This document shows, in pieces, positions 7,492 through 16,464 of a DNA stretch of 64,000 bases. Numbering within the stretch: position 1 is the stretch's first letter; each line of letters begins with the position of its first letter. This stretch comes from Adhaeribacter aquaticus DSM 16391 (GTDB lineage: Bacteria; Bacteroidota; Bacteroidia; Cytophagales; Hymenobacteraceae): NCBI RefSeq assembly GCF_000473365.1, contig NZ_AXBK01000001.1:46164-110163 (forward strand), written 5' to 3'. The notes below the pieces were generated by a model. That model made no database searches, was not told the origin of the DNA, and worked only from the letters and a program-made list of their open reading frames with translations. The position numbers were made by a program, and so were the translations under genes.

Positions 7492-7890
7492 ATAAAATAT
7501 TTGGATTAAACCCCAAAATTACCCAAAAGTACAACCATCTGGATACCTAGTTCCGGGTATTTTTCAATTTAATTCCTTGGCTCTTAAAGAATATCCAAAC
7601 AGACAAGTGTTTTCGTACATATAAAAAATTAAAAAAGGGGAGGGTGAAGATTTTAATACGGTCATTACGCACGCGCAAGATTTTTCTAAAGTCATTACCT
7701 GGGCAGGAGCAACACCTAGTAAATCTGATTTATCCAACAGTAAAAGACAAAAGGAATAGAGTTTTCGGAAACTAATATAAAGAGCATTACAGCCTTTATA
7801 AAGAGTTCTATCGTCAAATACAAAAAAGTGTACAAAGGCTTTAGTTCCGTCAGCACGTGCGCTTTACTTTCTGCCCGAGACATACTAGTT
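7492..7890. other. Intergenic with short unassigned open frames
   Basis: The plus strand at 7642-7755 has a stretch reading EDFNTVITHAQDFSKVITWA that looks protein-like but has no start codon and soon stops. I could not assign it. A 61-codon minus-strand frame over the same DNA looks like chance. Confidence 0.3.
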
Positions 7891-7985
7891 ATAAACAACA
7901 AACCCCAGCTATGGCCAGGGTTACTTTTTACTTGATCTAGGAATGTGCCAGTTATAAGCTGGCTACATGTATTCCCCCAGTCGCT
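7891..7985 (+). repeat. Structured ~100-bp dispersed repeat, copy A
   Basis: Begins ATAAACAACAAACCCCAGCT, contains the AACCCC...GGGTT hairpin, a run TACTTTTTACTT and a GCCAGTTATAAGCTGGC hairpin, then diverges. Two better-preserved relatives lie at 9741-9835 and 10591-10706. Confidence 0.7.
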
Positions 7986-8012
7986 GTTTTGGGCTTTTAT
8001 AATTAATATTTT

Positions 8013-8435
8013 TTACTCCGGGAATAACCAGGTTAAAGCGGTAGGATAATCAATAAAGATTTCGTTCTCTATTTTACTACGTTCCATATATTCAGTTATA
8101 ATTCTGACTCTAAAGTCTAAATTAACCGCTAAAGCCGAAAAATAGTCCCTGGCCAAATAAGCAATTTTCTGAATTCCAGAACCGGAAATCCTTTGCATCC
8201 ATTCTGATAATAACCACTCTTTTTCTTCAAATGAAATATAGCCATGGTACAAGTCGTCAATAATCCAGTAATTGATCTTATTTTCCTTTGAAATTGTTAA
8301 GGCTATTAAAAGTCCTTCTTTTCGTTCAGCAAAGTCAACATGCCGTCGCCATTCTAAAACTAACAGGAACTCTTCTACAACCAGACTTATGGTTGCAAAA
8401 TCATTTTGGTACACCTGAAGCAAATTGTCTAACAT
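8013..8435 (-). CDS. STAS/SEC14-like protein of a local paralogous family
   Basis: A 140-residue protein, ATG at 8433-8435. It starts with beta-strand-like sequence (NLLQVYQNDFATISLVVEEF), has INYWIIDDLYHGYISFEEKE and WLLSEWMQRISGSGIQKIAY in the middle, and ends FIDYPTALTWLFPE. The layout of D-ended strand, W-containing helix, (I/V)AY strand and final AxxWL helix is shared with 2517, 8623 and 11649. No catalytic residues are recognisable. In the known families with this fold the role is scaffold or switch; here it is unknown. It is transcribed away from its paralogue at 8623, with a 187-bp AT-rich region between them. Confidence 0.5.
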   Translation of the reverse strand: MLDNLLQVYQNDFATISLVVEEFLLVLEWRRHVDFAERKEGLLIALTISKENKINYWIIDDLYHGYISFEEKEWLLSEWMQRISGSGIQKIAYLARDYFSALAVNLDFRVRIITEYMERSKIENEIFIDYPTALTWLFPE

Positions 8436-8622
8436 GTAAAGACTTGGACAATTAAAGAGATAATATATACGTCAATTTACTATAATCATAGGATTTAAAT
8501 TCACAAAGCCACTAATACTAAACTATTTCAAATTTTATTTATTATCTAATTTCTATATAATTTTTTATTATTATAAGATATATAGCTTACCTTAACCTTT
8601 AGAATTTTCTAAACAGTCCATT

Positions 8623-9057
8623 ATGACTCCGGTGTTTCATTTAAAATTGGCTTTTGAAGATGATTTGGTTCGGATTCAAACAGATGACCTAAACGATTTT
8701 ATTTCAGTCGAATGGTTACGCCACCCTTCAGGTAAGGAATTCCGAGAAATGTCCGTTACAATTGGAAGTGATCATTTATTATCAGGCTACCGCTACCATT
8801 TAAGTGATGTACGTGCCATTAACTACCTGGAGATAGCCGAACAGAATTGGTTATTAAAAAACAGGAAAATGTTTTATAGAGAATCCCAATTCCGTAAGAT
8901 TGCCAGCATAACCAGTAGATTAACCTTAGAATTGATGGACATGCTTCGTTTACGAGATGATCTTCAGGGACAGATAGAGCCAGTGGGTAAAACCAAAGTG
9001 GAAATTTTTACTTCAAAAGCGGAGGCTTTGGCATGGCTTTTTTCTGATGTCCCGTAA
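8623..9057 (+). CDS. STAS/SEC14-like protein of a local paralogous family
   Basis: A 144-residue protein beginning MTPVFHLKLAFEDDLVRIQT, with AINYLEIAEQNWLLKNRKMF and FRKIASITSRLTLELMDMLR in the middle and a C-terminal TSKAEALAWLFSDVP. The position of the final F(T)SxAEAxxWL motif and the overall length match the divergent neighbour at 8013 and the gene at 11649, so these are diverged paralogues rather than recent copies. Acidic, cytoplasmic, no signal peptide. Function unknown. Confidence 0.5.
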   Translation: MTPVFHLKLAFEDDLVRIQTDDLNDFISVEWLRHPSGKEFREMSVTIGSDHLLSGYRYHLSDVRAINYLEIAEQNWLLKNRKMFYRESQFRKIASITSRLTLELMDMLRLRDDLQGQIEPVGKTKVEIFTSKAEALAWLFSDVP

Positions 9058-9154
9058 GGCTAATAGCTTAACCTTGTAATACAAAGCTGGTACTTGGTAA
9101 ATTTTCCCAAGTAAAAAAGAATCATAGATTTTATACCCGCCCAACTTAAGGTCT

Positions 9155-9256
9155 TTAATTGGAGCTAAAGTCAATTTCTACCTGTCTTTCTTTATTTCTT
9201 CTCCTTTTCTTGCCTTTAGCAATTTGTGCATCCTGTTCGGGTGTATTATTCATCAT
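9155..9256 (-). CDS. Possible small basic protein downstream of the DUF1801 gene
   Basis: Minus-strand ATGATG at 9251-9256 follows the TAA of the DUF1801 gene without a gap. The 33-residue product is hydrophilic with a strongly basic centre (AKGKKRRRNKERQVEIDF). Direct stop-start coupling favours translation, but length and lack of homologues leave it doubtful. Confidence 0.3.
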   Translation of the reverse strand: MMNNTPEQDAQIAKGKKRRRNKERQVEIDFSSN

Positions 9257-9574
9257 TTATAACCGTACTAATTGCCCTTTTCTTTTCACAATGTTTTTAT
9301 AATCCCATTGTATTTCCCTTGATTTTTTTAACCATCTTTTTAATTCAGAAGTATCAACCTGATCTATTGAAGTAAAACTGATGGATGCATCTTTGAAATT
9401 ACCTGTGCCCATTTTAAGTTTTTCTTCTTCAAAATCTGCTCCGCTCCAAAACATTAGCCGGATACCAGCCTTTAATTTACTGTAACCAACAATAGGATTG
9501 CCATCTAAAAACCAAACAGGGTGAGCATGCCAGATTTTATTTTCTGCTTCACTCAGTTCACTATCAATTGTCAT
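9257..9574 (-). CDS. DUF1801 domain protein, start codon apparently lost
   Basis: The 105-residue frame contains SELSEAENKIWHAHPVWFLD, GNPIVGYSKLKAGIRLMFWS and the C-terminal LKRWLKKSREIQWDYKNIVK, the YdhG/DUF1801 fold of small alpha/beta proteins (frataxin-like), of unknown biochemical role. Homology does not begin at the ATG at 9574: 24 further in-frame codons (KKTEIQNYNNEQSTGDKVIC and DLLA) fit the family's N-terminal helix. The codon where the start should be, 9644-9646, is AAG, one base from ATG. The protein would otherwise start at the internal ATG and lose its first helix. Probably a very young pseudogene or an N-terminally shortened protein. Confidence 0.65.
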   Translation of the reverse strand: MTIDSELSEAENKIWHAHPVWFLDGNPIVGYSKLKAGIRLMFWSGADFEEEKLKMGTGNFKDASISFTSIDQVDTSELKRWLKKSREIQWDYKNIVKRKGQLVRL

Positions 9575-9740
9575 GGCAAGTAAGTCACATATTACTTTAT
9601 CCCCAGTTGATTGTTCGTTGTTGTAGTTCTGAATTTCTGTTTTCTTAAATATTTAATAATCAGCCATTATACCAATACCAATTTTTTTAAAATTGTATTC
9701 CTTCGGGTAACCCATACTATAAAAAAAACTAAAAATTTCT

Positions 9741-9835
9741 GCTATGGCCACGGCTACTTTTTTACTTAATCTATTGATGTGCCAGTTACAAGCTGGCTGC
9801 ATGTACTCCACAAGTCGCAGACTTGCGGGATGTGG
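9741..9835 (+). repeat. Structured ~100-bp dispersed repeat, copy B
   Basis: Reads GCTATGGCCACGGCTAC..., then GTGCCAGTTACAAGCTGGC and ATGTACTCCACAAGTCGCAG, ACTTGCGGGATGTGG. It contains two nested stems: GCCAG/CTGGC, and CCACA/TGTGG enclosing the palindrome CAAGTCGCAGACTTG at 9811-9825. About 80% identical by eye to copy C. Confidence 0.7.
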
Positions 9836-9849
9836 GTTAGCTTTAGTTT

Positions 9850-10485
9850 TTATTTTAGGTATGAGCTTAACAGTACTCTCTTTTTTCGGGGAATGGCTCT
9901 ACTTTCTACAGCAATTTTTAAAAGATTCTGATCCTTTTCTTTGGCATGTATTAGATTAAATAAGTCGGAGACGGAGAGAGTCAATTTAGGTCGTTCAACT
10001 AAAGTAAATTCGTCATTTATATCAACATACCCTTCTTCAAGAATACTTAAATAGGTACCTCCAAACCCATGTTCAATAAATTGTTTTATAATTAATGAAG
10101 TTCCGAATTTATGTGCTAGTTTATAACAAGGTTCTCTATATTGAGAAACTTGTACTAAAGCTTCTCCAACTTTATAGGTATCTCCAAGAAATACTCGTCT
10201 TTCGTCGAACTCAGAAACCGTTAAGTTTTCTCCAAACATTCCCCAGCTCCAATCTAGGTTTGGGTATAATTTCTGCCAATAAGGATATTGCTCTGCAGAA
10301 AATAGGTAACATGCTTTATAAAAGCCTCCATGATTTAACCGATTAGAAACTTCATCGTTTACTACATCATTTCTTGTCAAATAAATAGGTTTACCAGTTG
10401 GTTTTTTATAAATACCAGTAGTTTCTTCTTTGCCATTCCAAATAAATACAGTTGGTTTTCCTATATTCGTAGAGATTATTTTCAT
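9850..10485 (-). CDS. MOSC domain protein (YiiM-like)
   Basis: A 211-residue MOSC protein. Visible landmarks are RLNHGGFYKACYLFSAEQYP, YPNLDWSWGMFGENLTVSEF and VSQYREPCYKLAHKFG, including the conserved Cys of the EPCYK motif that in this superfamily binds or receives sulfur from the molybdenum cofactor. YiiM-type proteins reduce N-hydroxylated bases such as 6-N-hydroxylaminopurine together with a flavin reductase partner. The C-terminal helices (LSVSDLFNLIHAKEKDQNLL) are as in YiiM. Cytoplasmic. No cofactor or reductase gene lies next to it. The identification of the domain is firm; the substrate is inferred. Confidence 0.85.
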   Translation of the reverse strand: MKIISTNIGKPTVFIWNGKEETTGIYKKPTGKPIYLTRNDVVNDEVSNRLNHGGFYKACYLFSAEQYPYWQKLYPNLDWSWGMFGENLTVSEFDERRVFLGDTYKVGEALVQVSQYREPCYKLAHKFGTSLIIKQFIEHGFGGTYLSILEEGYVDINDEFTLVERPKLTLSVSDLFNLIHAKEKDQNLLKIAVESRAIPRKKRVLLSSYLK

Positions 10486-10590
10486 AATATTTATTTATAG
10501 CTACTTACTATACAAACAGAATGAGTTCCGGTTTACAACCTAAAAATGGGTGAATAAACGGAGTCCGTTCCGGTTATTAGCAATATAAAT

Positions 10591-10706
10591 ATAAACAACA
10601 AACCCCAGCTATGGCCAGGGCTACTTTTTACTTTATCTGGGATTATACCAGTTACCAGCTGGCTGCATGTACTCCACAAGTCACAGATTGCGGGATGTGG
10701 AGCCCA
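10591..10706 (+). repeat. Structured ~100-bp dispersed repeat, copy C
   Basis: The most complete copy: ATAAACAACAAACCCCAGCT start as in copy A, and CTGGCTGCATGTACTCCACA plus GATTGCGGGATGTGG end as in copy B. It lies about 105 bp upstream of the MOSC start. Confidence 0.7.
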
Positions 10707-10738
10707 ATAGATTTAAGTTTTTTTAACTTCATAATTTT

Positions 10739-10802
10739 GCACAACGTTTAGTATAATAAACGTGCAGGGCCGTCGGTCGAAGTATAATTTTTATACAATC
10801 CT
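10739..10802 (-). repeat. attC-like element
   Basis: Minus strand: GATTGTATAAAAATTATACT, a GC-rich centre, CGTTTATTATACTAAACGTTGTGC. The 3' end carries GTTGTGC (R'-like), and the sequence resembles the better site at 55887-55957 (shared AACG-TAGTATAA and GCCCGTCGG-CGA on the plus strand). No complementary cassette end was found, so this is tentative. Confidence 0.35.
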
Positions 10803-11232
10803 TTAGCAAATAGGAATAGCACGTAATTATGCGGGTAGTCATGCTTTTACTATTCTCCTAAGTAACCCAGCATTTATTATCCCAGGGAGAGGGCAGGTGA
10901 AATCACCAGAAGAACATAAAAGTGTAACCGAAAGAATAAGTAAAATTTGTGCTGCCAAAATAAAAGTAAGGGGGCAAATCCGAATTTTCCGAAACCCTAT
11001 AAAAGATTTTAAGCTTTTAACAGGTATGTGGGTATAAATAGTTAATTGCTGATCGTTATTTATAACGCCTGTATTCGCCTTATTTTGGGTAAATATGTAA
11101 TCTGTTATCTATTATTATTTCTAGCAAGTCATTTGACTGGGCTCGTTAGGTTAATAAAAATATAAACAATATCAGTTTATTAATAGTTATTGCCATATAT
11201 TTGAATTTAGTCATTCAAACAAAAGGGTTGCT
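10803..11232. other. Intergenic with one unassigned open frame
   Basis: A plus-strand frame at about 10827-11037 reads NYAGSHAFTILLSNPAFIIP and ends GMWV, without a start codon. It has protein-like composition but no recognised family. The rest is AT-rich leader of the response-regulator relic. Confidence 0.3.
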
Positions 11233-11615
11233 ATGAAGCTCATGGACAATATTTTAATAGTGGATGACGACGCTACCAGCATATATTTAACTAAAAGATT
11301 AATAAAGGCCAATAATATCTCCAGCAATGTTGTCCAGGCTGCAAATGGATTGGAAGCATTAAAATATTACGAAGCTATGCTTTAACCAATGTAAAACTGC
11401 CTGAATTGATTCTTTTGGATTTGAATATGCCGGTGTTTGATGGCTTTGACTTTCTGAATAGTTTGCCAAAGGAGACTTTTGACCTTAGTAATACCAGAAT
11501 AATAGTACTTACCAATTCATCTAACCCAAAGGATATGCTTTTAGTTAGTTCTTTAAATGTTGCCGGTTATTTGATAAAGCCTTTGACCAAAGAAAAAATT
11601 GAAACTATTTTTTAA
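11233..11615 (+). pseudogene. CheY-like response regulator with a central frameshift
   Basis: From ATG 11233: MKLMDNILIVDDDATSIYLT with the acidic DDD pocket, up to ALKYYEAML and a stop at about 11383. In the next frame the protein continues ELILLDLNMPVFDGFDFLNS (the phospho-acceptor Asp in LLDLNMP), IIVLTNSSNPKDM (conserved Thr/Ser) and AGYLIKPLTKEKI (conserved Lys), ending at 11615. All catalytic residues survive on the two sides of one net frameshift near 11380-11400, so decay is recent or this is a sequencing error. It is a single receiver domain without an output domain, a type that is common next to hybrid kinases. Confidence 0.8.
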
Positions 11616-11648
11616 ATATAAACCCCATACGGTTAGCTGATATAATTA

Positions 11649-12074
11649 ATGATTCTATACCAAAATAGCCTTATGGTGCTGGATTATAGTCCAGCAACTG
11701 ATATTTTAACTGTTGACTGGCCTAATGCACCGCTTTACCTGCTACCGGAAATAAAGTACGCCTTGCAGATGCTGGTGGAGAATGTCAAAAACTATGATAT
11801 TAAATTCCTGTTGATTGATGCTGGTAAAACAATAACCAATCATGAATTAATGGATTCCCCTGAATACAAGGAAATGGTAACCCAGTTCTCCCTGGATTTA
11901 AACACAACCCGTTTGAAAAAATCAGCCCGTATTATTTCCTTAGATAATAGCCGAGAGGAAAAGACTCAGGAGTTGACCAGAAACCTTACGCAGACCATTC
12001 AATTTAATTATCAGTTCCAAAGCTTTACCAGCCGAGAAGAAGCTATAAATTGGTTAATGTTAAATAACATATAG
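11649..12074 (+). CDS. STAS/SEC14-like protein of a local paralogous family
   Basis: A 141-residue protein starting MILYQNSLMVLDYSPATDIL. It has TVDWPNAPLYLLPEIKYALQ, a buried strand KFLLIDAGKTITN, a helix SPEYKEMVTQFSLDLN, a strand KKSARIISLD and ends FTSREEAINWLMLNNI. This is the clearest member of the four local paralogues and best shows the strand-helix order of a STAS-like anti-sigma-antagonist fold. No serine phosphorylation motif can be assigned with confidence. It starts 33 bp after the response-regulator relic and may belong to the same transcript, which would suit a signalling role. Confidence 0.55.
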   Translation: MILYQNSLMVLDYSPATDILTVDWPNAPLYLLPEIKYALQMLVENVKNYDIKFLLIDAGKTITNHELMDSPEYKEMVTQFSLDLNTTRLKKSARIISLDNSREEKTQELTRNLTQTIQFNYQFQSFTSREEAINWLMLNNI

Positions 12075-12213
12075 CCATCCCCCATCTCCACTAATCAAAA
12101 ACAGTTTAATTTGGGTAAGGGAAGATGAGGAGGTTGTAATACGGCGCAAAGGAATGAGCGAAAAGTAAAAGAGTAATCTCCGTATAAAAGGCAGACCTTT
12201 TACTTGAATCATA

Positions 12214-13059
12214 ATGAGAAATAAACTACTTTATTTAATATTAATACTGGTAGTAGCCTGTAAGGAAACAGAAGTAGCTCCTACAAAAACAACTGATACA
12301 CCCTTAAGTTTACATCTTACATTAGGTAATCCCAGCAATGCAACTATTGATGTAAGTAATGCCAATAACTATCTTATTGAAAAGCCACAGTATGTCTTAT
12401 CCTACAGCAAAGACCGTGGTACGCCTAATTGGGTGAGCTGGCATGTCAACAAAGATTGGTTAGGAAGTGCCCAAAGGCAGGATGATTTCCGGGCTGATAA
12501 CACTTTACCTGCTGGCTGGTATCGAGTACCGGCCACCGCTTATACCGGAACAGGATTTGACCGGGGCCACAATACACCGTCGGCAGATCGAACCAAAACA
12601 GAACAGGATAACTCCGCTACTTTCCTCATGACTAACATGATTCCCCAGGCTCCTACTAATAACCGGGAAACTTGGGAGAACCTGGAGAGCTATACCCGCC
12701 GGTTAGTTCAGGCAGGTAATGAAGTATATGTTATCATGGGGAATTATGGAAAGGGGGGATTAGGTAGTAATGGTAATGCTGAAACAATAGATCAGGGAAG
12801 GGTAACTGTGCCTAAGCAGATCTGGAAAGTATTAGTGGTACTACCGGAAGGAGATAATGATGTAAGCCGGATTACTACCAGTACAAGAGTAATAGCGGTA
12901 AACACACCTAATATTAATACTGTTGGTCCGGATTGGGGAATCTACCGAACTACTGTTGATGCTATTGAAAGAGCAACGGGATTAGACTTACTCTCTGAAT
13001 TACCAGATAACATTGAAAATGCTTTAGAAGCCAAAGCTGATATTGGGCCGACGCAATAA
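12214..13059 (+). CDS. DNA/RNA non-specific endonuclease, exported lipoprotein
   Basis: A 281-residue NUC1-family nuclease. The N-terminus is a lipoprotein signal (MRNKLLYLILILVVACKETE, Cys 16). The catalytic core is visible as TGFDRGHNTPSADRT, where the His of DRGH is the general base, and MTNMIPQAPTNNRETWENLE, where the Asn before R..W coordinates the magnesium ion. Further conserved parts are NYLIEKPQYVLSYSKDRGTP and QIWKVLVVLPEG. The family cuts DNA and RNA without sequence preference; location on the cell surface or periplasm suggests nutrient acquisition or defence against incoming DNA. Single gene. Confidence 0.85.
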   Translation: MRNKLLYLILILVVACKETEVAPTKTTDTPLSLHLTLGNPSNATIDVSNANNYLIEKPQYVLSYSKDRGTPNWVSWHVNKDWLGSAQRQDDFRADNTLPAGWYRVPATAYTGTGFDRGHNTPSADRTKTEQDNSATFLMTNMIPQAPTNNRETWENLESYTRRLVQAGNEVYVIMGNYGKGGLGSNGNAETIDQGRVTVPKQIWKVLVVLPEGDNDVSRITTSTRVIAVNTPNINTVGPDWGIYRTTVDAIERATGLDLLSELPDNIENALEAKADIGPTQ

Positions 13060-13256
13060 TCAATGCGGATAATGCGGAATGGGCGAAATTAAAAGTGGCT
13101 CTATCGAGCATCCTGGGTACATAACAGTATAGGAATTAATGCTTTGCTTTGCACGGTTATGAATGGCTTGAAGAAAAAATCATCTGGCAGAATCAAAACC
13201 TTTACCCCGTAATTGAGTTTTATTTGTAATTGATTGTAAAAAACAAAGACGGGTAT

Positions 13257-16200
13257 ATGCGGCACCTTTACCAACTTCCTTTCTCTTTTACCAGAAACAG
13301 ACAATTCTTTTTTCTCCTTTGGGCACTGTTCATTATCAGTTCCAGCACGAAAGCCCAGACCCCATTCCCTTTGGCAACGGGGATTTATACCGAGAACTTC
13401 GATAGGATAGGCAGTTGGGGGGCAAACTTTACAGGTACCGGCGGAGTTACCCGTTTTAGTGTGGCCACCCCTGAAACAACCGGTGGATTACCCAATCAAA
13501 ATACGGTGTTTTCCTCCGGTAGTGGTGTTCAAAGAGGACCAAATAATGCTTCAATCGTTATTTATGCATCTGGTACTACCACCTTGAATGCGGCAGCCTT
13601 TGATTTAAACCTGGATTTTACCAATACTACCGCCGGGACCCTTAGTTTTGACTGGTTCTCCCTCAATACTGGTTCAGGCTTTCGACAAGCCAGATTTAGT
13701 GTACGCACCAACTCAGGTACAAACAGCGCCTTTGAAGAGCTTCCCGGTACAGCTGTTATTTTAACGAATAACCGCCCCTCCAGTGGAACCATTACTGTGA
13801 ACCTCCCTAGCTCTTTCAGTGGTAAACCAAACGCCAGGATCAGGTTCTATATTGAAACCATAATAGGTACTGCTAACAATGGTTTATCAGGCGCCAGGCC
13901 CAGAATAGCGATCGATAATATTCGGGCTACTGCAACTTATGTAGGCACCAATCCTAATACCATCACTACCGGCGAGCCTAACCAAAATACGTTTACTGTT
14001 ACCCCAACCGCCCCCAGTGCTACCTTTACTGTTCCTTATACCAGTACAGGCGGTTTCACCGGAAATTGGCGGGTGCAGTTATCCAATAATGAAGGTGTGT
14101 TTTCTACCGATGAGACTTTTAATATCATTGGTACCGGAAACGGAACTTCGCCCATTACTGCTCAGATACCGGCAGGTACCCCGTGCGGTACAAATTACCG
14201 GGTACGGGTAATAAATACGAACCCCTTACGCTTTGGCAATAGCAACGCTACGCCACTTACGGTTAATTCTACTCCTGCCGCTAATACGGTAGTCTTAGAT
14301 AACACCGATGTTCAGTCCGTAACCCCATCCGGAACCGGAAGTGGTGTAAGAGCCATAGCTTCTTCTCCATCTACCTTTGCCTGGTTTTACCGTACTGGTA
14401 CCTCCGGTACATTTATGCCTATTCCCAATGCCACGAGCAGTACTTATACCATTAATGGTGCTGATTTTCCAGGTGCAGGCATTTACCAGATTGTGTCAAG
14501 GGCTACAGCTATCAATGCCTGTGGTAATGTGACAGGGGAAAGCGCTCCTGTAACCGTAAATGTGCAAAGCCTTTCGGTAAGTCCGGCCGCCATTGCTTTT
14601 ACAGAAACCCGGGTTGGACTAACTTCCTCTGTACAAACTTTTACCATCACGGGTACTGGCGTGTCGGAGAATATCACTGTAACTCCGCCAGCAAATTTTC
14701 AAATACGTTTAAGCGGAACAACTGATTTTCAGTCTACGCCGCTTACCGTGACTCCCACGAGTGGTAATGTAAACCAAATGGTTGATGTTCGGTTTGCTCC
14801 AACCGCAGCCCAGGCTTACAGCGGCAATATCAGCGTCGTAAGCAGCCTCAATACAGCCAATGTAGCGGTTACCGGAACTGGTCAGGATGTTGGGGTAAAT
14901 ACTACTGCATTAAGCTTTGGGCCTACGCCAATAAGGACGGCATCACCTTCACAAAATTTCACTGTCACCGGGGTAGGATTAACTAGTAATGTAACGGTTA
15001 CAGCACCCACTGGATACCAGATCCGGCTAGCAGGCTCTACCGGTGAGTTCACCACCTCGCCGCTTACCCTAACTCCTTCCGGAGGAAATGTGAATGCTAC
15101 CATAGAGGTGCGTTTAGCACCAACTGTGGTACAGGCTTATGTAGGGAACATAACTGTTTCCAGCAGTACCAGCACCGTTAACGTAGCGGTTAGTGGTTCT
15201 GGCATTAGTACTCCGGTTCTCAGCACCCGACCTGTAACAGCCATTACGGCTTCATCGGCTTCTACGGGTGGTGATATTTCTTCCAATAACGGGTCTAGTG
15301 TAACGGCCCGGGGCGTAGTTTGGGGAACAGCACCAAACCCTTCTATAGAATCCAACAGCAGTACCACCGACGGGTCGGGAGTAGGTGGGTATACCAGTAC
15401 GTTAACCAACCTGCAACAGCATACAACTTATTATGTTCGGGCTTACGCGACTAATGCGGCAGGCACCGCCTACGGCAATGAAGTGCCGTTTACCACCCAG
15501 CCGGCTGCCCCAACCCAGCAGGTTTCTAATATAACCTTCCCAGAAGAATCCATTGGCGCCAATTCCCTGACACTTACCTGGATGAAAGGAAATGGAACCG
15601 GTACGGTAGTGGTTATCAATCGGGTGAATTCCTTTAGTATCCCGGTAGACGGGCAACCGGTCACTAATGTGAATTCAGCCTATACCGCGGCCGGAGAACA
15701 AGTGGTTTACCTAGGAAACAATACGCAAACCAGTGCTACTATTACAAACTTACAGCCCAGCACCCAGTACTTCTTCCGGGTGTATGAGATCAACAACTCC
15801 GGTGAGTTTATCCGGTATAATACCTCCGGTGGATCAGTAAGTGCCTCTACGATTGCGCCCTTACCCGTGGAAATGGTATTCTTTAAAGGGAAGCTAATGA
15901 ACTTTAGCGTGCTGTTGGAATGGCGGACTGCATCGGAAAAGAACAGCAGCCATTATAATATTATGAGAAGCTTGGATGGTAACCATTTCACTAAGATAGG
16001 AAGGGTGAAAAGCGCTGGTAATAGTTCAGTAATGCAGCATTATTCTTTCCAGGATGCGAATGCTGGGGGTGCGGAGGTTATCTACTACGCCTTAGAACAG
16101 GTAGACTTGGATGGTACATCTACCCGGTCCCGCGTGGTAAGTGTCAAGGCGGGAAATGCCTTGCTAAGTAAAGTCAGGATTGCACCGAATCCGGTTGCTG

Positions 16201-16415
16201 ATAGATTAACCATTCTGCCCGGAGGAATGCCGGTTCAACAATGCATTATCCTGGATGCAGCAGGTAAAACGGTATTAGTCACCGTGGTGGGACAGCAAGA
16301 TAACGAACCATTTGTTCTTGACATTTCCAGGCTTGCCACCGGTGTCTATGTGCTGCAGTTAACGAATCTGGACGGAGGTAACGAACAGATTAGGTTCGTG
16401 AAAACAACGCCCTAG
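13257..16415 (+). CDS. Large T9SS-secreted multidomain protein
   Basis: About 1,052 residues from ATG 13257; the frame is open to a TTG at 13230, but the signal peptide (RQFFFLLWALFIISSSTKAQ) is better placed with the inner ATG. After it comes a beta-sandwich domain (TENFDRIGSWGANFTGTGGV ...), an Ig-like region, and two similar ~100-residue repeats of the choice-of-anchor type, each with FTITGTGVSENITVTPP or FTVTGVGLTSNVTVTAP followed by a long strand and ending VAVTGTG or VAVSGSG. Then come fibronectin III-like domains (ARGVVWGTAPNPSIESNS; YVRAYATNAAGTAYGNE) and a C-terminal LEWRTASEKNSSHYNIMRSL module with a type A sorting domain (VRIAPNPVADRLTILP). It should be exported by Sec, then T9SS, and anchored or released at the surface, perhaps as an adhesin. 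No enzyme domain is recognised. Confidence 0.85.
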   Translation: MRHLYQLPFSFTRNRQFFFLLWALFIISSSTKAQTPFPLATGIYTENFDRIGSWGANFTGTGGVTRFSVATPETTGGLPNQNTVFSSGSGVQRGPNNASIVIYASGTTTLNAAAFDLNLDFTNTTAGTLSFDWFSLNTGSGFRQARFSVRTNSGTNSAFEELPGTAVILTNNRPSSGTITVNLPSSFSGKPNARIRFYIETIIGTANNGLSGARPRIAIDNIRATATYVGTNPNTITTGEPNQNTFTVTPTAPSATFTVPYTSTGGFTGNWRVQLSNNEGVFSTDETFNIIGTGNGTSPITAQIPAGTPCGTNYRVRVINTNPLRFGNSNATPLTVNSTPAANTVVLDNTDVQSVTPSGTGSGVRAIASSPSTFAWFYRTGTSGTFMPIPNATSSTYTINGADFPGAGIYQIVSRATAINACGNVTGESAPVTVNVQSLSVSPAAIAFTETRVGLTSSVQTFTITGTGVSENITVTPPANFQIRLSGTTDFQSTPLTVTPTSGNVNQMVDVRFAPTAAQAYSGNISVVSSLNTANVAVTGTGQDVGVNTTALSFGPTPIRTASPSQNFTVTGVGLTSNVTVTAPTGYQIRLAGSTGEFTTSPLTLTPSGGNVNATIEVRLAPTVVQAYVGNITVSSSTSTVNVAVSGSGISTPVLSTRPVTAITASSASTGGDISSNNGSSVTARGVVWGTAPNPSIESNSSTTDGSGVGGYTSTLTNLQQHTTYYVRAYATNAAGTAYGNEVPFTTQPAAPTQQVSNITFPEESIGANSLTLTWMKGNGTGTVVVINRVNSFSIPVDGQPVTNVNSAYTAAGEQVVYLGNNTQTSATITNLQPSTQYFFRVYEINNSGEFIRYNTSGGSVSASTIAPLPVEMVFFKGKLMNFSVLLEWRTASEKNSSHYNIMRSLDGNHFTKIGRVKSAGNSSVMQHYSFQDANAGGAEVIYYALEQVDLDGTSTRSRVVSVKAGNALLSKVRIAPNPVADRLTILPGGMPVQQCIILDAAGKTVLVTVVGQQDNEPFVLDISRLATGVYVLQLTNLDGGNEQIRFVKTTP

Positions 16416-16464
16416 GTTTGGATGCAACGGGCGAAATTGAAGCCATGGATCTCCCAACTGGATT

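Noticed and set aside
7716..7901. 61-codon minus-strand frame (MLFITSMSRAESK)
   Set aside because: No family features, poor start context, and it runs into repeat copy A.
9744..9959. 71-codon plus-strand frame starting MATATFLLNLLMCQ
   Set aside because: It covers repeat copy B and overlaps the end of the MOSC gene in antisense; the same repeat is non-coding in its other two copies.
13101..13304. 67-codon minus-strand frame
   Set aside because: Antisense to the start of the T9SS gene, no features.
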